DNA of 64,000 nt from an uncultured Eubacteriales bacterium. GTDB taxonomy: Bacteria; Bacillota; Clostridia; Oscillospirales; Acutalibacteraceae. Location of the stretch: the NCBI GenBank assembly GCA_934477125.1, contig CAKSOL010000003.1, positions 151,503 through 215,502 on the forward strand. Direction: 5' to 3'. Below are positions 42,141 to 52,425 of the stretch, one piece after another. Made by a program: the position numbers and the translations under genes. A model generated the notes under the pieces. The model was not told where the DNA came from. It made no database searches and saw nothing but the letters and a program-made list of their open reading frames with translations. The stretch's first letter is position 1, and the number at the start of each line of letters is the position of its first letter.

Positions 42141-43298
42141 TTGGCTGACGAAAAAAGAGATTATTATGAGGTTCTCGGCGTTGATAAATCGGTGAGCGAG
42201 GACGATCTGAAAAAAGCATACCGCAAAATGGCGAAAAAATATCACCCTGACCTCAACCCCGGCGACGCGCAGGCTGAAAAGAATTTTAAAGAGGTCAACG
42301 AAGCTTATGAGGTGCTTTCCGATAAGGAAAAACGCGCCCGCTACGACCAGTTCGGTCATGCGGGAGTTGACCCGAACTTCGGTGCCGGCGGCGGCGGAGG
42401 CTACGGCGGCGGTTTCGGCGGATTCGGGGATTTCGGAGACCTCGGAGATATTTTGGGAAGTATGTTCGGCGGCGGTTTCGGCGGCAGACAGCAGAACCCT
42501 AACGCTCCGCGCCGCGGAAACGACGCTTCGGCTGCCGTCAACCTTTCGTTTGAGGAAGCGGCGCGCGGCTGCAAGAAAACCGTAAAGGTAACGAAGATAG
42601 ATACCTGTAAGGAGTGCGGCGGCTCAGGCAGCGAAAAGGGACATACCGCGCAAAGCTGTCCCGTTTGCCACGGGAGCGGCAGAGTTTCCGCAACCCAGCG
42701 GACGCCGTTCGGCGTTATGCAGACCCAAAAGGTCTGCGACCGCTGTCACGGCTCCGGAAAGATAATTGATCATCCCTGCCGCGCCTGCGCCGGAAAGGGT
42801 AGAATAAGACATACCGTTGAGCAAACCGTTGATATACCCGCCGGCATAGACGACGGTCAAGTTATCAATATCCGCGGCGGAGGAGACTCCGGCGCAAACG
42901 GCGGTCCTGCCGGAGATTTGAGGATAAGCGTAAATGTCCGTCCGCACCCGATTTTTGAGCGCGAGGGCTATGATGTTTACTGCGATATACCGATAACCTT
43001 TACTCAGGCGGCGCTCGGCGCGGAAATAACCGTTCCGACGCTCGACGGCAAGGTTAAATTCCAGATTCCGGAGGGAACGCAGCCGGGCGACCAGTTCAAG
43101 CTGCGCGGAAAGGGAATCCAGCGTTTGCGCTATTCCGGACGCGGAGACCAGTATGTCAGAATAACGGTTGAGGTTCCTAAGGATTTAACCCGTTCGCAAA
43201 AGGAAAAGCTGCGCGAGTTTGACTCCGCAACCGACGATAAAAACTATAAAAAAAGAAAATCCTTTGCCGATAAGGTCAAGGAATTTTTCACCGAATAA
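42141..43298 (+). CDS. dnaJ: Co-chaperone DnaJ (Hsp40)
   Basis: The 385-residue protein uses a TTG start. The J domain carries HPD (KKYHPDLNPG, about residue 33). A Gly/Phe-rich linker follows, then four zinc motifs CxxCxGxG (CKECGGSG, CPVCHGSG, CDRCHGSG, CRACAGKG) at about 155-225, and the C-terminal substrate domains. This is a full-length type I DnaJ that stimulates the DnaK ATPase. It is the last gene of the heat-shock operon. Confidence 0.97.
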   Translation: MADEKRDYYEVLGVDKSVSEDDLKKAYRKMAKKYHPDLNPGDAQAEKNFKEVNEAYEVLSDKEKRARYDQFGHAGVDPNFGAGGGGGYGGGFGGFGDFGDLGDILGSMFGGGFGGRQQNPNAPRRGNDASAAVNLSFEEAARGCKKTVKVTKIDTCKECGGSGSEKGHTAQSCPVCHGSGRVSATQRTPFGVMQTQKVCDRCHGSGKIIDHPCRACAGKGRIRHTVEQTVDIPAGIDDGQVINIRGGGDSGANGGPAGDLRISVNVRPHPIFEREGYDVYCDIPITFTQAALGAEITVPTLDGKVKFQIPEGTQPGDQFKLRGKGIQRLRYSGRGDQYVRITVEVPKDLTRSQKEKLREFDSATDDKNYKKRKSFADKVKEFFTE

Positions 43299-43300
43299 AA

Positions 43301-43336
43301 AATATGCGGCAGTATTACAGTCTGCCGCATATTTTT
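43301..43336. terminator. Intrinsic terminator of the dnaK operon
   Basis: AATATGCGGCAG and CTGCCGCATATT form a perfect 12-bp stem followed by TTTT. Confidence 0.92.
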
Positions 43337-43434
43337 TGTCCCGAACCGGAAAGAGTCGGACCGGTATGCTCTGAAAATGTTAAATTATCTGTTTCAAAAG
43401 CCGGGTTCGACGGGTTGGAATTATTCCCGGCTGT

Positions 43435-43710
43435 CTAAAGCAAAATCCGCAGAGCGGCTATTATTCCGGCGGCGAGCAGCAGACCGGCGGCTAAAAGGAT
43501 TTTCCGGCGGCGTTTTGCGCGGCAGCGTCTGCGAAGCGGCGCGTAGGTTCCGTTTTCGTCAAAACGAAACGTAAAATCTCCGGCAGCCTTCTGCAACCGC
43601 TCCGGACTGAGACCGCCGTATTGGGGCGTAACATAAAATACTATTTTTTCAAAAATTTTGCTTCCGGTGTTATTAACCTCTATAACTGTTTTATTTACGC
43701 CCTTAACCAT
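43435..43710 (-). CDS. Small tail-anchored membrane protein
   Basis: The 91-residue protein has a soluble N-terminal part (INxTVIEV, FEKIVFYVTPQ), a strongly basic stretch (LRRRCRAKRRRK, about 58-70) and a C-terminal hydrophobic helix (about 71-90). By the positive-inside rule the N-terminus is cytoplasmic. I recognise the EVNN...FEKIVFYV pattern from short uncharacterised clostridial proteins. The function is unknown. It stands alone between two terminators or intergenic regions. Confidence 0.68.
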   Translation of the reverse strand: MVKGVNKTVIEVNNTGSKIFEKIVFYVTPQYGGLSPERLQKAAGDFTFRFDENGTYAPLRRRCRAKRRRKILLAAGLLLAAGIIAALRILL

Positions 43711-43907
43711 TTTGTTCCCTCCGACTGTTAATGTGCTGATTTTTCGGTCGGAGAACGCTCCGAAAACGGTGATTTTTTCCCGACCTCAAGTAACAAATAT
43801 ATTCTGAACAAAATTCAAAATGGTTATTCAGGTTTACATAAAAAAGTTGATAACTCGGTGGAAAAGTTGATTAACTCCCGGTTTTATAAGGAATTTTTAT
43901 CCACCGA

Positions 43908-43937
43908 TTGACGAAATGCTGCATTATGTGATAAAAT
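43908..43937 (+). promoter_or_regulatory. Promoter-like sequence facing into the convergent CxxC gene
   Basis: TTGACG, an 18-nt spacer and TAAAAT with an extended-10 TG. No plus-strand gene begins for 750 bp, so a transcript would be antisense to the gene at 43960-44646. The 249-bp gap around it otherwise holds no open frame. Confidence 0.45.
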
Positions 43938-43959
43938 GTATTATGATTTCCGATGTACC

Positions 43960-44646
43960 CTAAAGCGTTCTGCCGGTTAAAAAACCGACCGTCCGCTCAA
44001 CCGAATCGCGGGAGTTTCCCCAGTCGGCGTCGCCGCTGCGGCTGCGGTAATCATACATTTTGCAGTATTGCGATATATCCTCGGAAAGCGAGCGGACGTA
44101 ACCGCCGGTAATGCGGGTAAGGTTTTCAGCCATCTCAGAGCCGTAATGCGGCATTTTACGCTTGTCTATGCAGCCGATAAGGCGCTCGTAATGAGGGAGA
44201 CAGAACATCGGCTGGGAGTTGAAAAGCTCTCTGAAATCGCGCTCGTTCTCATAACAGCGGCAAACCGTTTCGAGCATACGCGACATTCCCCATTCGATTT
44301 TATCGCAGATAAAGCAGCTGTCGGTCAGCTCCTTTGATTTCTGAGCTTTTTTGGCGGGCGGATTGAAAAGCTTTTTTTCAAATATGCTGTCGCCGACGCT
44401 TTTAATGTGCGTTTCGAGCATAAGCGCCAGCTGAAGTCTGCCGCGGCGGGCAAGCATTTTGTCAAAATGCGCGGTGCAGAAGCCTGTTTTGTTGGTTTCT
44501 ATGCGAACGTCCGGTTCCATCATAGCGTCGCCGAGAATATAATCGAGAAGATGCTCCTCAACCGTTTCATACATCCGGCAAATCGGACAGCCGTCTTTTT
44601 TTTCAAAAACCTCGCTCACCGGAATAGTGCAAATATCGTCTCTCAA
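43960..44646 (-). CDS. Conserved CxxC protein, DUF6062-like
   Basis: The TTG at 44646, spaced 8 nt behind GGGAG, gives 228 residues beginning RDDICTIPVSEVFE. The open frame continues upstream but without a ribosome site. Features are GCPICRMYE (about residues 18-26), ILGDAMMEPDVRIETN, a second pair SCFICDK (about 130) and FCLPHYERL. From memory it matches a clostridial family of unknown function, possibly DUF6062. The repeated CxxC and His-Cys pairs suggest metal binding. It is divergent from the glycosylase gene. Confidence 0.75.
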   Translation of the reverse strand: MRDDICTIPVSEVFEKKDGCPICRMYETVEEHLLDYILGDAMMEPDVRIETNKTGFCTAHFDKMLARRGRLQLALMLETHIKSVGDSIFEKKLFNPPAKKAQKSKELTDSCFICDKIEWGMSRMLETVCRCYENERDFRELFNSQPMFCLPHYERLIGCIDKRKMPHYGSEMAENLTRITGGYVRSLSEDISQYCKMYDYRSRSGDADWGNSRDSVERTVGFLTGRTL

Positions 44647-44693
44647 AAAAATCACTCCCTGAGTTAATATATAAAAGGAAAGGAAAATAAAAA

Positions 44694-45524
44694 ATGCAGG
44701 TAAAATATACTGATAACGGCGTTTATCTTGAAAATGTCGAAAATTTCGACCTCGCCGCAACACTCGACTGCGGTCAGGCGTTCCGCTGGGAGCCTTTGGC
44801 GGACGGGAGCTGGCAGGGAATAGTAGGCTCTAAGCAGCTGACCCTGCGCCGCGATAACGGCGGTATATTGCTCCGCGGCGCCAATGATAAGGATTATCTT
44901 TCGCTTTGGAAGGATTATTTCGACCTTGACCGCGACTACGGCGCGGTTATAAAGGAAATAAGCGCCGACGAAAGACTTGCCAAAGCCGCCGCGGCAGGCG
45001 GCGGAATAAGGATTCTCAGGCAGCAGCCCTGGGAAACGCTCTGCTCGTTTATTATTTCGCAGAACAATAATATACCGAGGATAAAGGGTATTATTTCGCG
45101 GCTTTGCTCGCTTTTCGGAGAAAAATGCGGAACCGGATATACCTTTCCGTCAGCAGAGCGGATTGCCGCCTGCTCTGAAACGGAGCTTGCTCCGCTGAGA
45201 GCCGGCTTCAGGGCAGGGTATATTCTGGACGCCGCCCGAAAGGTTTCCTCCGGTGAGATTGACCTCGCTTCTCTCAGCTCGCTGCCTATGGACGCTGCCC
45301 GCGAAAGGCTTATGACCATTCGCGGAGTAGGACCTAAGGTTGCGGACTGCACCCTGCTTTTCGGTCTTGGATTTATACAGGCCTTTCCGCAGGATGTATG
45401 GATTAAGCGGGTTATGGCGGAAAGCTTTGACGGGCATCTGCCCGATTGCGCGCTGCCTTACGCCGGAATAGCGCAGCAATACCTGTTTTACAGCGCAAGA
45501 GAAAACAAGGGCAATATCGCATAA
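44694..45524 (+). CDS. ogg: 8-oxoguanine DNA glycosylase/AP lyase (Ogg family)
   Basis: The 276-residue protein has an OGG N-terminal domain (LDCGQAFRWEPL) and a helix-hairpin-helix GPD domain. The hairpin and catalytic Lys are in TIRGVGPKVADC (about residues 203-214; Lys equivalent to K249 of human OGG1). The catalytic Asp is in AFPQDVWIKR (about 231). SFIISQNNNIPRI is typical of the family. It removes 8-oxoguanine and cleaves the abasic site. It is a single gene. Confidence 0.92.
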   Translation: MQVKYTDNGVYLENVENFDLAATLDCGQAFRWEPLADGSWQGIVGSKQLTLRRDNGGILLRGANDKDYLSLWKDYFDLDRDYGAVIKEISADERLAKAAAAGGGIRILRQQPWETLCSFIISQNNNIPRIKGIISRLCSLFGEKCGTGYTFPSAERIAACSETELAPLRAGFRAGYILDAARKVSSGEIDLASLSSLPMDAARERLMTIRGVGPKVADCTLLFGLGFIQAFPQDVWIKRVMAESFDGHLPDCALPYAGIAQQYLFYSARENKGNIA

Positions 45525-45546
45525 GCCATCGCATTTTGCCACGCTT

Positions 45547-48500
45547 TTATACCTCTATTTCTTTGCCGAGCGCGAAGGAATAGAGGATTTTTTCTTTAAC
45601 CGGCAAACCGAATATTTTTCGGCATGCGGCGGCATAAAGCGAAAGCTGCTCGCCGTAGGTCTCGGCAAGAGCTTTTTCGGAGGTTACCCGGTCGGTCTTA
45701 AAGTCTAAAACAACAATTCCGTCCGCCTCTTTAAAGCAAAGGTCAACCGCGCCCTGAACAACAATATTTTCGTCCGCTAACTGTCCGGACAGCTCAGGAT
45801 GCAGCTGACCTGCCGTAAGCTCGGTTAAAAACCGCATTTCCCGCCGGACGTCGGAGCCTGAAAGAATACGGCGGTAGATATCCGAGCCGAAGAATTTTTC
45901 GATTGCCCCGCTGTCAACCGCACGGAACTGCGCCTCGCTTATAAACTGCCATTCGAGCAGCCGCTCAAGCTCCGCTTTAAGGTCGGGCTGTTCGGAAAAG
46001 CGGATAAACTGCATAACCCTGTGCGTAGCTGTTCCTCTGTCCGCAGCGGAAAATCCGCCGTTTTCGAGAACAGCCGGCTTTGCCGTAAAGCTGAAGCTTT
46101 CGCTTTCCGCGCTGTTCGCTATACGCGAAACTGTGGATTTAGCCTCAATTTCCAAAAGGGGCGCGTATTCGTATTCAAAAGAGAAATTCTTCCGCAGCCT
46201 GTCGGCAAGCTGGAAATCGGGCTTTATTTCAATCTCGGACGAGGTATCAGCGTTCGCCGCCGGCGTTCCGCTTATAAATTCGATATTAAGGCTGCTGCCG
46301 TCCTTATAAGCCTCAAGCGGTATTCCTCCGATTTCTCTGAGCGGCGCGCCGTTTATATGCAGCAGAGAGGTCATAAGTATCCAGTCGTTCATTGAAGATG
46401 TGTTTCCGAAAAGCTCCTGCCCGATTTTTCCGCCGTTTGCAAGCAGCGAGGCTGAAATGCGGGTCAGGCTGTCCGCTAAATTTTTATTGTATGACACCAT
46501 AACGAGCTTTTCCTCGGCGCGTGTCATAGCAACATAAAGCAGGCGCAGCTCCTCGGCAAGCCGTTCGCGGCGCGTTTTGTTAAGCAGAACGCAGTATGCC
46601 GGGGAAATCATATCCTCCTTTAGCTGCTCGTCAAAATATCTGAAGCCTATGCCGTCCTCCGGGGAAAACAGAAGATTTTGCCGCTCGGTGTTTTTGTGCA
46701 TATCAACTCCGAGGTCGCAGAGAATACAAATCGGGAATTGCAGACCCTTTGATGCGTGCATACTCATAAGCCGTACCGCATTAGAGCCTCCGCCTGCCTT
46801 TGCCGAACGCATACTTCCTGCCGGCATTTTTCCGAGCATACGCAGAAAACCGCCGAGAGTGCCGTTTCCGCCGCGGGTATAGCCTGCCGCAAGGTCACAC
46901 AGCAGCAGGAGATTTGAGCGGCGGCGTGAGCCGTCAGGCATAGCCGAAACGAGATTTAAATAATCCGTGTCCGCAAGCAGGGACGAAAGCAGTCTCGGCA
47001 GGGGGAGGGTAACAGCGGAGGTTCGCATTCCGGAAATCCGGCTTAAAAAGCTCGCTGCCCTTACGTTTCCTGCCTCGGCTGCCGCAGTTACCGCCGAAAG
47101 CAGGCTGCCATCCGGCTTGCCGGCGCGTATTTCCGCCGTTTCCTCGGCTGAAAAGCCGAATATCGGGGACATCATGGCTGTCAGCAGCGCGGTGTCCTGC
47201 TTGGGATTGTCTATAATTCCGAGCAGAGCGCTGAAGGTTCTTATTTCCAACGATTCGAGAAAATTCTCCTTGCTGAAGCTTACGGGTATTCCGCACCGTC
47301 TCAGCTCCTCGGCAAGAGAAGCGCTGCGGTTCTTCTGATTGCGCATAAGTATTGCAAAGTCGCCGTACTGTGCGGAGCGGAGCTTTCCGTCCTCTCCCTT
47401 TAAGAACGGCTCTGCCGCTAAGGTCCGCCGGATATATTCCGCGATAGCCCGCGCCTCGGCGGCGAGAGCCGCAGGACTTTCGGAGTCGTCCTCAGAGCTG
47501 TTCAGAGCCGATTTGCGGTCAATAACGAGAAGCTCTGAGCATACCCTGCCGTTTTCCGGGAAAGCGTTTTCCGGTATGAGCATTTCCTCGCTGTTATAAG
47601 CAAGACGTCCGAGCTCCTCGGTCATCAGCCTGCCGAAGAAAAAGTTGATATAATCGCATATTCCCCTGCGGCTGCGGAAATTTCTCGCAAGAATAATTTT
47701 TTTAGCGTCTCCGGGCTTTGCGGTCTCTGCCGGCTTTGCAAGGTTTTTCCTTTCAAGAAAATTTTCCGGATTTGCTCCGCGGAAGGCATATATCGACTGC
47801 TTGACGTCGCCGACGGCAAACAGCCGCTCGCCGTTTCCCGAAAGCACGTTGAAGAGCATATTTTGAAGGTCATTTGTATCCTGATATTCGTCAACAAGCA
47901 CAGCGCGGTAGCGGCTGAGAAAATGCTGAGCGTCCTCCTTTAAGCATACCTCCCCGTTCCTTTGCTCGCAGAGCATGGAAAGCGCCGATTGCTCGGTATT
48001 ATAAAATGTATAAAGGTTTTCCTGCTGCTGGAGCGAAAAAAGCTCGGCGGCATAGTCCTCAACAAAGCGTACAAGCAGCCTTACCGGCTCGCGCAGCTTT
48101 TCGCTTTGCCGGTTAATATCGTCGGAGGAAGCGAAAATAATTCTTAAAAGAGCTTTTTTGCCCTGTTTTTTCCCGTTTTCCTCAATAATTGATTTAACCG
48201 CCTCAAGCTCCGGCAGCCCTCCGGTGCTTGTACCCCTGAGGGGGCTGTGGTCGTAATTTGAAATGAGCCGGAAAAGACCGTCCCAATCGTTATTTTCGGC
48301 GCAAAGCAGCATATTTCCGAGCTGAGCGGTCATTTCCTCAAGCGCCCTTATATATCCGGCAGTCCGCTTTGCATTGGCGTTTTCGGTAATCCCGACGGCG
48401 GTTTCCGCCGCATTTATCATATTTATAAGCCGGGTTTTTGCCTGCCTGATGCCCTCTTTGAACCATGGGTGCTCAGAATCAAATTTTCTGTCGCCTGCCG

Positions 48501-49086
48501 AAACGAGTTCCTTTAAATAAAGCTCCGGAAACGGCTGATTGCGGCTGACCGAGAATATATCTCCAACCGCGCTTTTAAAGCTGCGGTCGTCATAGTCCGC
48601 TCCGAGAATATCCATAAGCTCGCGCATACCGCTCGGATTTTCAGAAAAAAATCGGTTTATAACAGCGGTAAAAGCGGCGTCCCGCAAAGGCTGCATTGCG
48701 CTTTCGTCCGCAACGCGGAAATCGGGGGAAACTCCGCAGCGCTCGAAATTTTCTCTGACAAGGTCAATGCAAAACGAGTCTATCGTGCATATCTTGGCGG
48801 AGGGGAGTAAATGCCGCTGCTCGCGCAGACGTTTGTTGTCCGGCTGTTCGGCGCATACCTCGCCGAGCTTTTTTTCAATTCTCGCCCGCATTTCCGCCGC
48901 TGCGGCGTTGGTAAAGGTAACTATCAGCAGCTCGTCGGCGTTTATCGGCGATACGGGGTCGTTTAAAAGCCGCAGAACACGCTCAACGAGTACCGCCGTT
49001 TTCCCTGAGCCTGCCGCCGCGGCTACCAAAACGTTGCCGTCGGTATTTATTGCAAGCCGCTGTTCTGCAGTTGCCTTAAACGGCAT
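45547..49086 (-). CDS. addA: ATP-dependent helicase/nuclease subunit A
   Basis: The 1179-residue protein is a UvrD-type SF1 helicase with a RecB-type nuclease tail. Walker A is AAAGSGKTAVLVERVL (residues 22-37); other helicase motifs are VDEYQDTNDLQ (about 395), VGDVKQSIYAFRGA and VAMTRAEEKLV (about 835). The nuclease motif is VVLDFKTDRV (about 1130). With AddB it processes double-strand ends and loads RecA at Chi sites. It starts 2 bp after addB. Confidence 0.97.
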   Translation of the reverse strand: MPFKATAEQRLAINTDGNVLVAAAAGSGKTAVLVERVLRLLNDPVSPINADELLIVTFTNAAAAEMRARIEKKLGEVCAEQPDNKRLREQRHLLPSAKICTIDSFCIDLVRENFERCGVSPDFRVADESAMQPLRDAAFTAVINRFFSENPSGMRELMDILGADYDDRSFKSAVGDIFSVSRNQPFPELYLKELVSAGDRKFDSEHPWFKEGIRQAKTRLINMINAAETAVGITENANAKRTAGYIRALEEMTAQLGNMLLCAENNDWDGLFRLISNYDHSPLRGTSTGGLPELEAVKSIIEENGKKQGKKALLRIIFASSDDINRQSEKLREPVRLLVRFVEDYAAELFSLQQQENLYTFYNTEQSALSMLCEQRNGEVCLKEDAQHFLSRYRAVLVDEYQDTNDLQNMLFNVLSGNGERLFAVGDVKQSIYAFRGANPENFLERKNLAKPAETAKPGDAKKIILARNFRSRRGICDYINFFFGRLMTEELGRLAYNSEEMLIPENAFPENGRVCSELLVIDRKSALNSSEDDSESPAALAAEARAIAEYIRRTLAAEPFLKGEDGKLRSAQYGDFAILMRNQKNRSASLAEELRRCGIPVSFSKENFLESLEIRTFSALLGIIDNPKQDTALLTAMMSPIFGFSAEETAEIRAGKPDGSLLSAVTAAAEAGNVRAASFLSRISGMRTSAVTLPLPRLLSSLLADTDYLNLVSAMPDGSRRRSNLLLLCDLAAGYTRGGNGTLGGFLRMLGKMPAGSMRSAKAGGGSNAVRLMSMHASKGLQFPICILCDLGVDMHKNTERQNLLFSPEDGIGFRYFDEQLKEDMISPAYCVLLNKTRRERLAEELRLLYVAMTRAEEKLVMVSYNKNLADSLTRISASLLANGGKIGQELFGNTSSMNDWILMTSLLHINGAPLREIGGIPLEAYKDGSSLNIEFISGTPAANADTSSEIEIKPDFQLADRLRKNFSFEYEYAPLLEIEAKSTVSRIANSAESESFSFTAKPAVLENGGFSAADRGTATHRVMQFIRFSEQPDLKAELERLLEWQFISEAQFRAVDSGAIEKFFGSDIYRRILSGSDVRREMRFLTELTAGQLHPELSGQLADENIVVQGAVDLCFKEADGIVVLDFKTDRVTSEKALAETYGEQLSLYAAACRKIFGLPVKEKILYSFALGKEIEV

Positions 49087-49087
49087 T

Positions 49088-52000
49088 TCAGTATTCCTCC
49101 TTTTTCTTTATCATTTCAAGAACCTGCGAATTTGAAAGTGAGGCAGCCTGCCTTGCCGGCTCGTCCTCAATCCGGCATACCGCCGAAAAATCGCAGTATG
49201 CGCAGGCGTCGCCTCCGCTGCCCGCTCCGTTTACCGGATCAACCGAGATGTCTCCGTTTAAAATATCCTCTCCGGCGGTTTTGATTTCATCCTCAAGATA
49301 ACGGAATATATCTCCGAAGCCCTCAGGTGGTATAAACGTGCTGTCGGCAGCTTGCTTAAAGCGCGGAATAAATTCTCCGGCGTTGTTTTCCTCCATTGCG
49401 TAAACAACGGTTTCGTCTGCGGCGAGCAGTCCGTTCATACGCAGCTTGGTGCTGTCGCCCTTTTCTCTTTTCGCCGGCATATAGAGAATACCGGCAGGGG
49501 AAAAGCCGCTGTATTTTTCGTCCTTTAAAACTGCGTAGAGATACATAAGCATCTGCATATTCTGACCGACTATTATATCAGAAAGCCTGAATGAGCGCGA
49601 GCCGGTTTTATAATCGACTATGCGCAGATAGCCCGAATATGCGTCAACCCGGTCTATCATTCCGTTGAGATGAAGCCTGCCTCCGTTAAACGGAATAACA
49701 GCGGCGTTTTCGCCTGTGTCGCCGAATTTAAATTCGCAGGCAACGGGCTCAAAGCTGCTTTGGGCAAACTCCTTTTTGAGATGAAGTGCGACCTCCTTTG
49801 TCGAGCGCGCGACATTTTCGGAGAGGAATTTCAGATAAGGCGTCTGTGCGGAACGGTAACCCGGTATCGAGGAAAGATAGGCTTCAATAAGCCCGTCCGC
49901 CTCGGAGCATATTTGCTCGTCGGAAAGCTCGGATAACCCCTTTCCGTGATTTTCAACCAAATGCTGTAAAACATAATGCACCATAAGTCCGCGCTGACCG
50001 GCGTTTATTTCTGCCGGCTGAGGGGTGCTTATTTTAAGTCCGTAGCGGCAGAAATGCCTGAACCGGCAGCGGTAAAAGGTGTCAAGCCGTGAGGCGGACA
50101 TATTTATATCTGTGCCGTAGAGCCGCAGCGCCGTATCGGCGGAAAGCCTCCCGTCCGAAAGCTTTCCTGCGCTTAAAACCGCTTTGAGCCTTTCCCTCAT
50201 CTCAGGTATATCCTCAAGCGCGGAAAACAGGGTTATTCCCTCGCGTTTTTCCTCGGAATATCTGCGGCAGGCGTAAGAAAAGGCGGCGTTTTCGGTTTCC
50301 GGCAGATTGCTTTCGCAAAGCGCGGCCGGTTCGCAGATTTCCTTTATTTCAAGCGCGCGCGCGAGCCTGTCAACAAACTCTGACGGCTGAGTTTCTTCGC
50401 CTTTAATGCTTTGCTCGCAGTAGGTAATATAAACCTTTTCCGATGCGCAGCAGATATTTGAATAAACGAGAAATTCCTCGTCTATCGCGGCAGGTATTCC
50501 CCTGTCGGGAATATCGATATCAAGGGCTATAAGCTCCTTTCGCTCCGCGTTTCCGAACAGCCCCGAAACGGTTATGCTTTTCGGGAAAACTCCGGAATTT
50601 GCGCCTAAAATGAAGGCTGCCTTAGGTCTTGCGGGACGAATACGGTCCGCCGCTCCGAAGGATACCTGATCGAGCATTTGCGGAGCTGTGCCGACGGTTG
50701 AAATATTAACCGCCTTTTTGAGCGTTTCGCGGAATTCATCCCGTTCGGGAGCAAGCTCGCCGTAGCATTCGGCAAAGCTGTCAAGCAGAGCCGCGAGAGT
50801 GTCCCAGGATTGTCTCAGCGCGTCCGCGTCGGCAAGCCTGCCGCGCTCCGTAAGCTCGGAGCATAGCTTCCTCATAGCCGCGTCCGCCCGGCATTCGGAA
50901 AAAAGCCGGTAAACCGCAGCGCAGTATTCCGTGGCTGTTCCGCAAAGCCCCTTTTCAAACTGCTGCAGCGGCGCAACGGCGCGTTCCCGCAGCCGGTTTA
51001 AATTTTCGAGCCTTTCGGCGTTTCTTTTTCGCTGACTGTCGGTTTCCTCGGTAACAAAACCGTCGGGATTCATATTCCAGCTCTCAAGCCAGCGCTTTCC
51101 CTCTATTCCCCAAAGGGAAACATAATTTTCGAGGTCGGCGGTCTCCTCGGTTTTAAGCGGAGAAATCCCGGATTTTAAAAATCGCAGTATTTGCTCGGTT
51201 GAATAGCTGCGGACAGCCTCAAGCGCCGCAATAAGCCCGGCAACCGGCGGAAAGCTCGCAAGCGGAGTCCGGCGGTCAAAAAAGCAGCTTACCGAGTTCC
51301 TTTCGCAGGCGGCGGCAACAGCCTCCTCATACATTTCCGTATCGCGCACTATGATAACAAAATCGCGGTATCTCCAGCCGGGATTTTCCCTGACTGTTCT
51401 GCGAATGGTTCTCGCGGCAAATTCAGCCTCGTCGTATACCGTTTCCGCGCGGCAGATAGCAACCGAGCCGTCATTTTCGCGCGCGCTTTTGCCGGAGAGT
51501 ATTTTTTCGGCAGAGGAAACGGAGCGCCCCTTGAAGTATTCGTTTTCAAGGAATATATCCGGCATAATTTTAACTGCGTGAGACCCGGCTATTGCGCGTA
51601 TGCGCGAAACGGTTTTGCGGATATTTGAAAAAATATCGGTATTTCCGGAGCTTTCCGGCGCGGCGGTCAGACAAACCGTAACCTCGCTTGCCTGTGCGAG
51701 TATTCTGTCTATAATCTTATACTGCTGACCGGTAAAGCCCTTAAATGAATCCAAAAACACGGTTTTACCATCGAAATAGCGATAGCTGAGCAGCCTTTCT
51801 GCAAGACGCGTCAGCCTGTCAGACGGGTCAATAAAGCGTTCCGCTATGAGCGCGTTATAGTTTAAAAGTACCGTTGCGGCGTCAAAAAGCTTGTCCCTCA
51901 AAACGCTTCCCTCGGTCATCTCTGCCGCGGCAAGCAGCTGCTGAGGAGTTATTGCATTAAGCTTGAATTCCTCTATGCTTTCGAGCAGCGAGGCGGTAAA

Positions 52001-52342
52001 GCCCGGAAACGAAATGTATCTTTTCCATATTTTAAGCTCCGGCTCACAGATTTTCAGCGCCCGGTTGAGAAGAATAAGCTTATGAGCGTCGGAAAGAACA
52101 GCGCCTGCTCCGCCGCCTGTATTGCGCTCGATTTCATCGCAAAGACGTGTAAAGCTCATAACCTTTACAAGAGAGGCGGTTTTATCTCCGAGAGCCTCAA
52201 GAATGTCTCTTTCGGTATCAAAGGAAAACTGCTCCGGAACAATCAGAACCGCCTCGCGCCCCGGAGCGGTCAGCTCGCGCAGCATAGATATAACGGCGGT
52301 CGTTTTTCCGCTTGCGGCACGTCCCAAAATAAATTGCAGCAT
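49088..52342 (-). CDS. addB: ATP-dependent helicase/nuclease subunit B
   Basis: The 1084-residue protein has a Walker A at the very N-terminus (GRAASGKTTAVI), a degenerate helicase body, and a C-terminal nuclease domain with RIVDYKTGSRSF (about 955). The [4Fe-4S] cluster ligands are one Cys in the YRCRFRHFC region (about 755) and the C-terminal CAYCDFSAVC (about 1055). AddB scans for Chi. It is the first gene of the addBA operon. Confidence 0.96.
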   Translation of the reverse strand: MLQFILGRAASGKTTAVISMLRELTAPGREAVLIVPEQFSFDTERDILEALGDKTASLVKVMSFTRLCDEIERNTGGGAGAVLSDAHKLILLNRALKICEPELKIWKRYISFPGFTASLLESIEEFKLNAITPQQLLAAAEMTEGSVLRDKLFDAATVLLNYNALIAERFIDPSDRLTRLAERLLSYRYFDGKTVFLDSFKGFTGQQYKIIDRILAQASEVTVCLTAAPESSGNTDIFSNIRKTVSRIRAIAGSHAVKIMPDIFLENEYFKGRSVSSAEKILSGKSARENDGSVAICRAETVYDEAEFAARTIRRTVRENPGWRYRDFVIIVRDTEMYEEAVAAACERNSVSCFFDRRTPLASFPPVAGLIAALEAVRSYSTEQILRFLKSGISPLKTEETADLENYVSLWGIEGKRWLESWNMNPDGFVTEETDSQRKRNAERLENLNRLRERAVAPLQQFEKGLCGTATEYCAAVYRLFSECRADAAMRKLCSELTERGRLADADALRQSWDTLAALLDSFAECYGELAPERDEFRETLKKAVNISTVGTAPQMLDQVSFGAADRIRPARPKAAFILGANSGVFPKSITVSGLFGNAERKELIALDIDIPDRGIPAAIDEEFLVYSNICCASEKVYITYCEQSIKGEETQPSEFVDRLARALEIKEICEPAALCESNLPETENAAFSYACRRYSEEKREGITLFSALEDIPEMRERLKAVLSAGKLSDGRLSADTALRLYGTDINMSASRLDTFYRCRFRHFCRYGLKISTPQPAEINAGQRGLMVHYVLQHLVENHGKGLSELSDEQICSEADGLIEAYLSSIPGYRSAQTPYLKFLSENVARSTKEVALHLKKEFAQSSFEPVACEFKFGDTGENAAVIPFNGGRLHLNGMIDRVDAYSGYLRIVDYKTGSRSFRLSDIIVGQNMQMLMYLYAVLKDEKYSGFSPAGILYMPAKREKGDSTKLRMNGLLAADETVVYAMEENNAGEFIPRFKQAADSTFIPPEGFGDIFRYLEDEIKTAGEDILNGDISVDPVNGAGSGGDACAYCDFSAVCRIEDEPARQAASLSNSQVLEMIKKKEEY

Positions 52343-52425
52343 AAATGCAGGTCTCCTTTCGTCAGGCTTGTATTATAAACAGGATAATGTACTCTTTTCG
52401 GTGCATAAGGATATAAGCTATGCAA

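Noticed and set aside
43840..43905. TTATCCACC and GTTGATAACTC-type repeats resembling DnaA boxes near 43.9 kb
   Set aside because: Only one near-match to the DnaA box, no dnaA/dnaN neighbours and no DUE-like cluster; not a replication origin.
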